NCBI GenBank assembly: GCA_026989995.1
Contig: JALSIO010000126.1
Coordinates: 1 to 5,328 of the forward strand
Length of the DNA: 5,328 nt
Source: Myxococcales bacterium
GTDB taxonomy: Bacteria; Myxococcota_A; UBA9160; JALSIO01
Direction of reading: 5' to 3'
Numbering within the stretch: position 1 is the stretch's first letter; every line of letters begins with the position of its first letter. Made by a program: the position numbers and the translations under genes. Below, one piece after another: positions 1 through 5,328 of the stretch. Under the pieces are notes generated by a model, which had not been told where the DNA came from, ran no database searches, and was given only the letters and a program-made list of their open reading frames with translations.

Positions 1-868
1 TCACCCGGGCTCCCGCGGGCCAGGCGGCCACCATCCGGTGGTAGCGGTCGACGTCGAGAAGGCGCGGTGGCCCGGGCCGACCGGAGTGCGCGGTGAGCCC
101 GGCCAGGATCCCCTCGAGCTCATCGGGATAGACGAGGTCGTCGACCAGCCCCGCCTCCCGCGCTCCACGGCCGGTGTAGGGACCGCGGTCGATCCGGTCG
201 CGGATCGCCTCCTCGGCAAGCCCGCGTCCGGCCGCGAGCCGTGCCACCATCTCGCCTTCGAGGTCCTCGAGCAGCGCCTCGAGCTGCTCCCGCTCCTCCT
301 CGGACATGTGCTCCCGGGTCAGACGCTCCGCCGCGGTCTTGTAGGCGCCCACGGACAGGGCCTCGACGCGAAGACCGAGCCGCCGGAGGAGGCCCGCCAC
401 GTGGAGGCGTTCGGCGCGGAGACCGACCAGCGCCAGGCTGCCGGACTCCGGCATGAGCACCCGGGAGGCCGCGCTCGCGAGCAGCAGCTCGCCGCCGGAG
501 AGCGACTCCCCGAAGGCGACCACCGGCCTGCCCGAGCGGCGGAAGAGATCGAGCTCCCGGTGGAGGGAGAGGAGCCGCGCCGGCCCGGCCGCCACCCCGC
601 GGAGCTGCAGGAGCACCCCGGCGATCCGCGGGTCGGAGGCCGCCCGGCGGAGCGCCCGCAGCAGGTCGAGGAAAGGAGGGGGCGGGCCGTCGGGGGGGCG
701 CGCCACGGCGAGGAGCCGGGGTCGACGCAGGTCGTCGAGGGGGCCCTCGAGTCGGACCCGAAGCCAGACCGGAGCTCCCCGCCGCAGCCCCAGGTCCGCG
801 AGGGCAGATCGCCCGCGGGCCGCGACGTCGGCCAGCAGCCGGCCCGCACGGGAAAGGGCACCGCTCAC
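1..868 (-). CDS. sppA: SppA-like S49 family peptidase, N-terminal domain (3' end beyond window)
   Basis: Hand translation of the minus strand gives an open frame of 289 residues from a GTG at 868-866 to the left edge, with no stop. It resembles the N-terminal half of the long (E. coli-type) signal peptide peptidase, which degrades released signal peptides and membrane-protein fragments. The block at residues 119-180 matches that domain: FGESLSGG (119-126), then LASAASRVLMPESGSLALVG, then VGAYKTAAERLTR with Lys177 at the place of E. coli catalytic Lys209, then the conserved HMSEEERE stretch. In the E. coli enzyme the catalytic Ser lies in a second domain about 200 residues after the Lys, which here would fall outside the window. 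The start is chosen from the GTGA overlap with the VWA gene; no other plausible upstream start was seen and the Shine-Dalgarno is weak. The N-terminus shows no hydrophobic anchor, unlike E. coli SppA. Family call is firm; the long-form assignment is likely. Confidence 0.88.
   Translation of the reverse strand, partial: MSGALSRAGRLLADVAARGRSALADLGLRRGAPVWLRVRLEGPLDDLRRPRLLAVARPPDGPPPPFLDLLRALRRAASDPRIAGVLLQLRGVAAGPARLLSLHRELDLFRRSGRPVVAFGESLSGGELLLASAASRVLMPESGSLALVGLRAERLHVAGLLRRLGLRVEALSVGAYKTAAERLTREHMSEEEREQLEALLEDLEGEMVARLAAGRGLAEEAIRDRIDRGPYTGRGAREAGLVDDLVYPDELEGILAGLTAHSGRPGPPRLLDVDRYHRMVAAWPAGARV
865..868 (-). other. GTGA stop/start overlap, VWA to sppA-like gene
   Basis: The minus strand reads GTGA: the VWA stop TGA overlaps a GTG that opens the SppA-like frame. 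No good Shine-Dalgarno is seen in the 15 bases upstream, so coupling is probable. The pattern repeats the two preceding junctions, which supports GTG as the true start. Confidence 0.78.
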
Positions 869-2493
869 CGGCGGCGCTGCCGGGTCTTGCGGCCGAGGTA
901 GTCCACCATGACGTAGGAGCCGAGCTTCTCCGGGTGGCTGTAGAGCGCCCGACCCCGGTTGATCTGGGTCATCCGCTCCACGAAGCCGACGAGCTGGGGG
1001 GAATCGTCGAGCATGAAGGTGTTGATGGTGATCCCCTGGCGCGTCACCCGGCGGACCTCCCGCAGCGTCGCCTCGACCGCATGGGGCGAGATGCCGCCGG
1101 GTCCCATGGGCCACTCCACCCGCAGCTCCCTGCCGTGGAAGTAGGCCGTCGGCTGGCCGTCGGTGATGACGAGGATCTGGGGGCTCGGCGAGGGATGCCG
1201 CCGGATCAGCCGGCGGGCCACCATCAACCCCTCCTGCAGGTTCGTGAACGGGTCGCCGAGATTCCAGCTCGCCTCCGGGAGCTCCTGGGGGCGCAGCTCC
1301 ACTGCGCGGGTGTAGAAGCCCACCACGAAGAAGCGATCCCGCGGGTAGCGCGTCCGGATCAGGTGGTCGAGGGCGAGCGCCACCCGCTTGGCGGCGGGGA
1401 AGCGGCCCGCCCACGACATCGACCAGCTCATGTCCAGGAGCAGGACGGTGGTGGTCTGGCTGCTGTGGTCCCTCTCGGCCACCTCGAAGTCGCCGATCTC
1501 GAGAGCGATGGGCACCCGCGGCGCGTCACCCGCGCGGGCACGGCGCAGGACGGCGCTTCGGAGGGTCGCGCCCACGTGCAGGTCGAGGGCTTCACCGGGC
1601 TCCCAGGATCGCGTCTCGTCCGGCCGCGGCTCGCCGGGGCCGGCGTGCCGCGTGGTGTGCTCGCCCGGCCGACCGCGCCGGAGCGCCCCGTACACGTCCG
1701 CGAGGGCCTGGGCTCCCAGGCGCCGGATGGCACGCGGGGTGAGCTCCGGCTCGCCCTCTCCGGCGCGGAGGTAGCCGGCCCGCTGCAGGCTTCCCCTGAG
1801 GTCGCGCAGCAGGATCCACGAGCGCCCCGCCCCCTCTCCCAGCGCGCGGGCGAGCTCTTCGGGCGAGACCTCCGAGAACCGGCCTTCCGCGAGCGCCCGC
1901 GCCAGCCGCTCGAGTGCCTCGATCTCCTCCCGGATCTCCTGGGCCCGCTCGTAGCCGACCTGCGCCCCCCCGGCGCCCCGCTCGCCCCGCTCCTCGATGA
2001 AGCACTCGAGCTCGCGAAGCCGGTCGAGCTCCTCGAGGAGCTCGGCGAAGGCCTCGCCGGCCGCCTCGTCCTCGAAGCGCCAGTCCCGGAATCGCTCGAT
2101 GCGGTCGGAGAGCGCCTGCTCGTCCCCGTGGCGCCGGGCCAGGAAGTCGTTCAGGCGGCTCGACTCGAGCCCGTGGCGCTCGCGGAGCGCCGACTGCTCG
2201 CGATCGAGGATCTCCTGGAAGCGCCGGTCGAGATCGGCGAGGCCGCTCGCGAGGTCGTGGCCCTGCTCGAGCTCGCGCACGCGGTCCCGAAGCTCGGAGA
2301 GGAGCTCCTCCACACCGAGGACCCGCATGTCGAGGCCGGCGAGCTCGAAGCCCTGGCTCTCGAGGAAGCGAAGGGCCTCGGCCACGTCGAGCCCCTCGAG
2401 CAGCAGCTCCGAGACCGCGTCGAGCACGGCGTCGGCGTCGAGGTGGAAGGGCTCCTGGGTGCCGTCCCAGCGGCCGTAGCGGTAGCGCTTCAT
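865..2493 (-). CDS. VWA (MIDAS) domain protein, partner of the upstream AAA+ ATPase
   Basis: This 542-residue protein starts MKRYRYGRWDGTQ, an N-terminal signature I recall from VWA proteins paired with magnesium-chelatase-like ATPases (Mycobacterium Rv0959 type; from memory). Residues about 60-220 are rich in Glu, Arg and Leu and look like long helices or coiled coil. A Gly/Pro/charged linker follows at about 272-298, then the VWA domain from about 345 to the end. The metal-ion-dependent adhesion site is complete: DMSWS at 354-358, Thr417 in DPFTNLQEG, and Asp445 in ITDGQPT. There is no signal peptide or membrane segment, so it is probably cytoplasmic. The ATG overlaps the stop of the ATPase gene as ATGA, and its TGA overlaps the sppA GTG. 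The same frame stays open far upstream, but that part lies over the ATPase gene and has no family resemblance, so the start at 2493 is preferred. Expected role: coupling ATPase activity to a client protein; the client is unknown. Confidence 0.93.
   Translation of the reverse strand: MKRYRYGRWDGTQEPFHLDADAVLDAVSELLLEGLDVAEALRFLESQGFELAGLDMRVLGVEELLSELRDRVRELEQGHDLASGLADLDRRFQEILDREQSALRERHGLESSRLNDFLARRHGDEQALSDRIERFRDWRFEDEAAGEAFAELLEELDRLRELECFIEERGERGAGGAQVGYERAQEIREEIEALERLARALAEGRFSEVSPEELARALGEGAGRSWILLRDLRGSLQRAGYLRAGEGEPELTPRAIRRLGAQALADVYGALRRGRPGEHTTRHAGPGEPRPDETRSWEPGEALDLHVGATLRSAVLRRARAGDAPRVPIALEIGDFEVAERDHSSQTTTVLLLDMSWSMSWAGRFPAAKRVALALDHLIRTRYPRDRFFVVGFYTRAVELRPQELPEASWNLGDPFTNLQEGLMVARRLIRRHPSPSPQILVITDGQPTAYFHGRELRVEWPMGPGGISPHAVEATLREVRRVTRQGITINTFMLDDSPQLVGFVERMTQINRGRALYSHPEKLGSYVMVDYLGRKTRQRRR
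2490..2493 (-). other. ATGA stop/start overlap, AAA+ ATPase to VWA gene
   Basis: The minus strand reads ATGA, joining the ATPase stop and the VWA start. Only a weak GGGCGG stretch precedes the ATG, so re-initiation by the terminating ribosome is the likely route. This fits subunits of one complex being made in fixed proportion. Confidence 0.9.
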
Positions 2494-3899
2494 CGCCGCC
2501 CGTACCGGGCGCGCCCTTCGACCGCGCTCTTGTTGAGCCGGTTGTGGAGGTGCAGCCCCTCGAGAATGAACTCCACCGCCGAGGCCACCGAGGCAGGGTT
2601 CGCATCCCCGGCGATCCCCGCGGCGCCCTCCCGGAGACCGGGGATGTGGTCGAGGCCCGTGAGCACCTCCTCCGCCGGCATGTCCGCACCGACCTCGACC
2701 TGCCAGCCCTGCTGGAAGGCCTCGACCACCGAAGCCGTCCCCTCCTCCGGGACCCTTTCGTCGAAGACCCTCCGCACGGCCCGCCGGAGGAGGTCGCGGA
2801 CCACCTCCTCCTCGCTGCGCTCGCTGCCGGCGTACTCGAGCTCGAGCTTGCCGGCGGTGGAGGCCGACAGGGCCGCGAGGTCGCTGATCCGAGGGACCGC
2901 CAGGGACTCGCCGGTGCGAAGCGCCCGGTGGATGGCACTGGCCACCAACGTCTCGTAGTTGGCGATGGTCATCCGCACCGAGACGCCCGAGACCTGGCTC
3001 ACGTCCGGGCTCGCGCGGGCCGCGAAGGTCAGCTCCGCGACGATCTCCTCCATGAAGGGTGGAACCCGCCATCGCACGCCGGGGATCTCCGGAATGCTCG
3101 CCTCCTGCCGGGCGATGGCGAGCTCGAGCTCGGTGGTGGCCGGATAGTGCGTGCGGATCTGGGCGGCGTATCGGTCCTTCAGCGGGGTGATGATCCGGCC
3201 GCGGCTGGTGTAGTCCTCCGGGTTGGCGCTGGCCACCACCAGCACGTCGATGGGAAGTCGGATCCGGTAGCCCCGCACCTGCAGATCCCGCTCCTCGAGG
3301 ACGTTGAAGAGCCCCACCTGCACCTTCTCCGTCAGGTCCGGGAGCTCGTTGATGCAGAAGATGCCCCGGTGGGTCCGCGGGAGGAGCCCGAAGTGCAGGG
3401 TCTCCTCGTCGGCGAGGGTCCGGCCGCGGGCCACCTTCACCGGGTCCACGTCCCCGAGGAGGTCCGCCACCGAGGTATCGGGCGTGGCGAGCTTCTCGGC
3501 GTAGCGCTCCTCCCGCGGGACCCAGCGGATCGGCGTGGCATCGCCCTGCTCGCCGACCACCCGCCGGGCCCACGGCGAGACCGGGCGGAAGGGATCGTCG
3601 TGGATCTCGCTGCCCTCGACCTCCGGGATCCACGGATCGAGCAGGTCCACCAGGGAACGGATCAGCCGGGACTTCGCCTGCCCCCGCTCGCCCAGGAAGA
3701 TCACGTCGTGCCCGACCAGCAGCGCGTGGACCAGCGCGGGAATCACCGTGTCGTCGTAGCCGACGATGCCCGGAACCAGCGGCTCGCCCGAGCGAAGGCG
3801 GGCCACGAGGTTGGCGCGGATCTCCTCGCGCACCGAGCGGCTCTCCCAGCCGGAGGCGCGCAGCTCGCCCAGGGTGCGGGCCGGACGGGGGTCGCTCAT
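2490..3899 (-). CDS. MoxR / magnesium chelatase subunit I-like AAA+ ATPase
   Basis: This 469-residue protein is an AAA+ ATPase of the helix-2-insert clade (MoxR, BchI, CobS). The core lies at about residues 40-320: Walker A GERGQAKS (70-77), Walker B region GIFCINELPDL (179-189), sensor 1 Asn226 in ASANPEDYT, a likely arginine finger Arg243 in PLKDRY, and a sensor 2-type Arg309 in SVRMTIANYE. Two motifs depart from consensus: Ala replaces the Gly before the Walker A Lys, and Asn184 replaces the Walker B Asp, with Glu185 kept. The C-terminal 150 residues are helical and acidic, ending in a basic tail. Together with the next gene it forms the ATPase/VWA pair known from chelatases and MoxR chaperones. 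No chlorophyll or cobalamin chelatase large subunit is visible, so a literal Mg-chelatase role is unlikely. The ATG overlaps the M48 stop (ATGA) and is preceded by a GGAG Shine-Dalgarno. Confidence 0.93.
   Translation of the reverse strand: MSDPRPARTLGELRASGWESRSVREEIRANLVARLRSGEPLVPGIVGYDDTVIPALVHALLVGHDVIFLGERGQAKSRLIRSLVDLLDPWIPEVEGSEIHDDPFRPVSPWARRVVGEQGDATPIRWVPREERYAEKLATPDTSVADLLGDVDPVKVARGRTLADEETLHFGLLPRTHRGIFCINELPDLTEKVQVGLFNVLEERDLQVRGYRIRLPIDVLVVASANPEDYTSRGRIITPLKDRYAAQIRTHYPATTELELAIARQEASIPEIPGVRWRVPPFMEEIVAELTFAARASPDVSQVSGVSVRMTIANYETLVASAIHRALRTGESLAVPRISDLAALSASTAGKLELEYAGSERSEEEVVRDLLRRAVRRVFDERVPEEGTASVVEAFQQGWQVEVGADMPAEEVLTGLDHIPGLREGAAGIAGDANPASVASAVEFILEGLHLHNRLNKSAVEGRARYGRR
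3896..3899 (-). other. ATGA stop/start overlap, M48 to AAA+ ATPase
   Basis: The minus strand reads ATGA: the ATG of the ATPase gene shares bases with the TGA of the M48 gene. This geometry is typical of translational coupling and of co-produced proteins. Confidence 0.9.
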
Positions 3900-4720
3900 G
3901 GTTGTCTCCGCGAGAGATGGCCCCGGGGCCGGGTGAGCAGCCGGACCCGCTGCTGGATGATCTCGAAGCGGCCGCCGTCGTGGAACCGAAGCCCCGGCGG
4001 AAGCGGCCCGGAATCGATCATCGCACGGGTGCGCCGGATCCGCTCCTCCGTGGCCGGATGGCTCGAGAGGAAGGTCGGCGGCTCGCGCGGATCCTGGTTG
4101 CGCAGCGTCTCGAAGAAGCTCAGGAGGCCCCGGGGGTCGATGCCCACCTTCGGCAGCACCTCCACCGCGAAGGCGTCGGCCTCGCGTTCCGCCTCCCGAC
4201 CGAAGGAATTGAGCACCGCCATGGCGGCGAGGCCGGAGCCGAGGTTCGCGGCTCCGGCCGCCGCGGGCCCGGCGAGGATTCCGGCGGCGGCCACCCCGGC
4301 CTGCCGGAGGAGTCCCGTGGTCCGGTGCCGGGCGAGGTTCTCGGCCACGTGCCGGAGCGCGACGTGCCCCACCTCGTGGGCGAGCACCCCGGCGAGCTCC
4401 GCGCGATTCCGGGCCATCAGCAGGGTCCCGGTGTGGATGTAGATGTGGCCGGCCGGGCCGGCGAAGGCGTTCACCTCGGGGTCGCGGACCACGTGGAAGT
4501 CGTAGCGGAAGGGCTGGGGGCCGAGGGCCGCGACGATTCGCTCCCCGAGATCGCGGACGTAGCCTGCCACCAGGGGATCGGCGAGGAAGACGACTTCGCG
4601 CTTGATCTCGTGGGCGAAGTCCTCCCCGATCCTCGCCTCCTCCTCCACCCCCGGCGTGGCGCAGGCCAGCGCCGACAGCAGCACAAGGCAGAGCGTCGGG
4701 CTAGAGCGCCTCGGCGGCAT
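3896..4720 (-). CDS. M48 family zinc metalloprotease, probable lipoprotein
   Basis: This 274-residue protein has an N-terminal export signal: Arg4-Arg5, a hydrophobic run at about 9-19, and a lipobox-like ALAC with Cys20 as the likely lipidated residue. Ala at -3 makes the lipobox non-ideal, so ordinary secretion is possible. The peptidase domain shows the M48 signatures in order: NAFAGP and GHIYIHTGTL (84-100), the zinc and catalytic motif HEVGH (115-119), EREAD (178-182) with Glu178 as the likely third zinc ligand, and SSHP with His221, a conserved active-site-region His. It resembles the protease part of BepA/YfgC and the small LoiP/YcaL lipoproteins, which act in outer-membrane protein quality control; the TPR domain of BepA is absent. 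An Ala/Gly-rich stretch (141-168) separates the zinc motifs. Its start lies inside the end of the kinase-like gene and its stop overlaps the ATPase start. Substrate is unknown. Confidence 0.93.
   Translation of the reverse strand: MPPRRSSPTLCLVLLSALACATPGVEEEARIGEDFAHEIKREVVFLADPLVAGYVRDLGERIVAALGPQPFRYDFHVVRDPEVNAFAGPAGHIYIHTGTLLMARNRAELAGVLAHEVGHVALRHVAENLARHRTTGLLRQAGVAAAGILAGPAAAGAANLGSGLAAMAVLNSFGREAEREADAFAVEVLPKVGIDPRGLLSFFETLRNQDPREPPTFLSSHPATEERIRRTRAMIDSGPLPPGLRFHDGGRFEIIQQRVRLLTRPRGHLSRRQP
3905..3909 (-). promoter_or_regulatory. Shine-Dalgarno for the AAA+ ATPase gene
   Basis: On the minus strand GGAGA is followed by five bases and then the ATG at 3899. This is the clearest ribosome binding site in the window and supports the chosen ATPase start. 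It lies inside the last codons of the M48 gene. Confidence 0.7.
4701..4720 (-). other. 20-base overlap of kinase-like stop and M48 start
   Basis: The kinase-like frame ends in TAG at 4703-4701, while the M48 ATG is at 4720-4718. The M48 start is supported by the signal peptide that begins exactly there; the Shine-Dalgarno is weak (a GAG about seven bases upstream), which suggests translation depends partly on ribosomes arriving from the kinase-like gene. Confidence 0.8.
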
Positions 4721-5328
4721 GGACGGGCTCGCTCTTCCGAAGGGCCTCGGAGACGTGGCGGACCACCTGGAGCACGGTCTGGTCGAAGACGTCGTTGGTG
4801 ATGATGGGGACGTCGTAGTGGTCGGCCATCTCGAGAAAGTGTTCCTGGATCTTCAGGATCGCGTCGAGGTTCTCGAGGTAGCGGTGGGCCCGGCGAAAGC
4901 GCTGGGACTTCTCGCGGCGCTGGAAGCGCGCGCGGTAGGCCCGCTCGTCCAGGGTCGCCACGACGAGGAAGACCACGTGGGCGTCCTCCCGGTAGCGTTC
5001 CGGGTCGATCAGGCCGGGGAGGATCGAGACGCCGTCGAGAATCAGGCTGGTGTTCTCCGCGATCGCCCGGTCCATCATGGCCCGCACCCCGACCGAGACC
5101 ACCTCGGCCTGCGCCCGGTAGCCCTCGATCACCGGGTCGTGGTGGAGCCCCGGCGAGCGGAGCACCCGGTACGCCTCGTAGGAGGAGGCGTGTACCGCCG
5201 GCACCAGCTCCCGGGAGAGCGTGATCCGCATGATCTGCCGGATCGAATCGGCAGACAGGACGCGTCGGATTCCGAGGCGGTGGGCGACCTCGAGCGCGAG
5301 CGAGGTCTTGCCCACCCCCGGTGCCCCC
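4701..5328 (-). CDS. 2-phosphoglycerate kinase-like P-loop NTPase (5' end beyond window)
   Basis: The visible 208 residues begin right at the Walker A motif, GAPGVGKTS, so the true start lies beyond the right edge; a GTG at 5315 codes for the Val within this P-loop and cannot be the start. Numbering from the first visible residue, the family marks are LSADSIRQIMR (24-34), VHASSYEAY (45-53), GYRAQAEVVSVG (69-80), LILDGVSILPG (95-105, in the Walker B region), and a basic RFRRAHRYLEN segment (143-153). This order matches the archaeal 2-phosphoglycerate kinase family (COG2074 type), which phosphorylates 2-phosphoglycerate to 2,3-bisphosphoglycerate in cyclic 2,3-DPG synthesis. Bacterial relatives are often annotated this way, but their substrate is generally not established. 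It overlaps the M48 gene by 20 bases and so is probably the upstream member of the same operon. Fold and family are secure; the substrate is not. Confidence 0.87.
   Translation of the reverse strand, partial: GAPGVGKTSLALEVAHRLGIRRVLSADSIRQIMRITLSRELVPAVHASSYEAYRVLRSPGLHHDPVIEGYRAQAEVVSVGVRAMMDRAIAENTSLILDGVSILPGLIDPERYREDAHVVFLVVATLDERAYRARFQRREKSQRFRRAHRYLENLDAILKIQEHFLEMADHYDVPIITNDVFDQTVLQVVRHVSEALRKSEPVHAAEAL

Larger units (their letters stand above)
1..5328 (-). other. Single five-gene operon segment without intergenic DNA
   Basis: All five reading frames are on the minus strand and every junction overlaps, so the window contains no non-coding stretch. No promoter, terminator, tRNA, rRNA, CRISPR array or insertion sequence was seen on either strand. 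Transcription must begin beyond the right edge and continue past the left edge. The operon claim is an inference from layout. Confidence 0.85.

Noticed and set aside
181..190. 10-base palindrome GACCGCGGTC as a possible operator
   Set aside because: It lies within the SppA-like coding sequence far from any start, and short palindromes are expected by chance in such GC-rich DNA.
38..901. 287-codon plus-strand frame and a 180-codon minus-strand frame (319-861) over the sppA-like region
   Set aside because: The alternative minus-strand frame ending off the window edge matches SppA block by block, including the catalytic Lys context; these two show no family resemblance.
934..2958. 674-codon open frame on the plus strand
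   Set aside because: It lies antisense to the VWA and ATPase genes, both with clear family motifs. Its product shows no recognisable domain, and very long antisense frames are common at this GC content.
2494..3633. Upstream extension of the VWA frame giving a 922-residue protein
   Set aside because: The extra 380 codons are an out-of-frame reading of the ATPase gene, low in complexity. The family-typical MKRYRYGRWDGTQ start and the ATGA overlap place the true start at 2493.
2490..3899. Genuine chlorophyll magnesium chelatase subunit
   Set aside because: No large chelatase subunit or pigment gene is visible and the motifs fit the uncharacterised MoxR-like ATPase/VWA pair family better.
2544..4442. 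632-codon open frame on the plus strand
   Set aside because: It is antisense to the ATPase and M48 genes and its translation has low complexity with no motif; a shadow of strong third-position GC bias.
5313..5315. GTG as start codon of the kinase-like gene
   Set aside because: It encodes the Val of the GAPGVGKTS P-loop; starting here would delete half of the nucleotide-binding motif.

Overview
The window is a very GC-rich stretch of bacterial DNA (roughly 70% by eye, not counted). It is packed end to end with five genes, all on the minus strand. A lipoprotein-type signal peptide on an M48 peptidase and a long, E. coli-type SppA peptidase suggest a Gram-negative (diderm) bacterium. A myxobacterial or other former 'deltaproteobacterial' lineage would fit, but nothing in the sequence fixes the taxonomy.

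In transcription order (right to left) the genes are: (1) a 2-phosphoglycerate-kinase-like P-loop protein, cut by the right edge; (2) an M48 metalloprotease, probably a lipoprotein; (3) a MoxR/magnesium-chelatase-I-like AAA+ ATPase; (4) a VWA (MIDAS) protein with a long helical N-terminus; (5) an S49 SppA-like peptidase, cut by the left edge. The junctions overlap by 20, 4, 4 and 4 bases; the last three are ATGA, ATGA and GTGA stop/start overlaps. There is no intergenic DNA in the window, so no promoter or terminator is expected inside it and none was found. The cluster almost certainly behaves as one translationally coupled operon whose promoter and end lie outside.

Functionally, the centre is an AAA+ ATPase/VWA pair of the kind that forms chaperone or remodelling machines (MoxR-VWA, BchI-BchD, CobS-CobT logic). 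It lies between two envelope-associated peptidases, a zinc metalloprotease on one side and a serine/lysine-type SppA on the other. A reasonable inference is an envelope protein quality-control or maturation module in which the AAA/VWA machine remodels a membrane or periplasm-bound client and the peptidases process or clear products. The role of the kinase-like protein is unknown.

The SppA-like gene is easy to miss because its frame runs off the left edge without a stop and it starts with GTG. It was recovered here by translating the minus strand by hand. Several very long open frames on the plus strand, and an upstream extension of the VWA frame, are by-products of high GC and were rejected.
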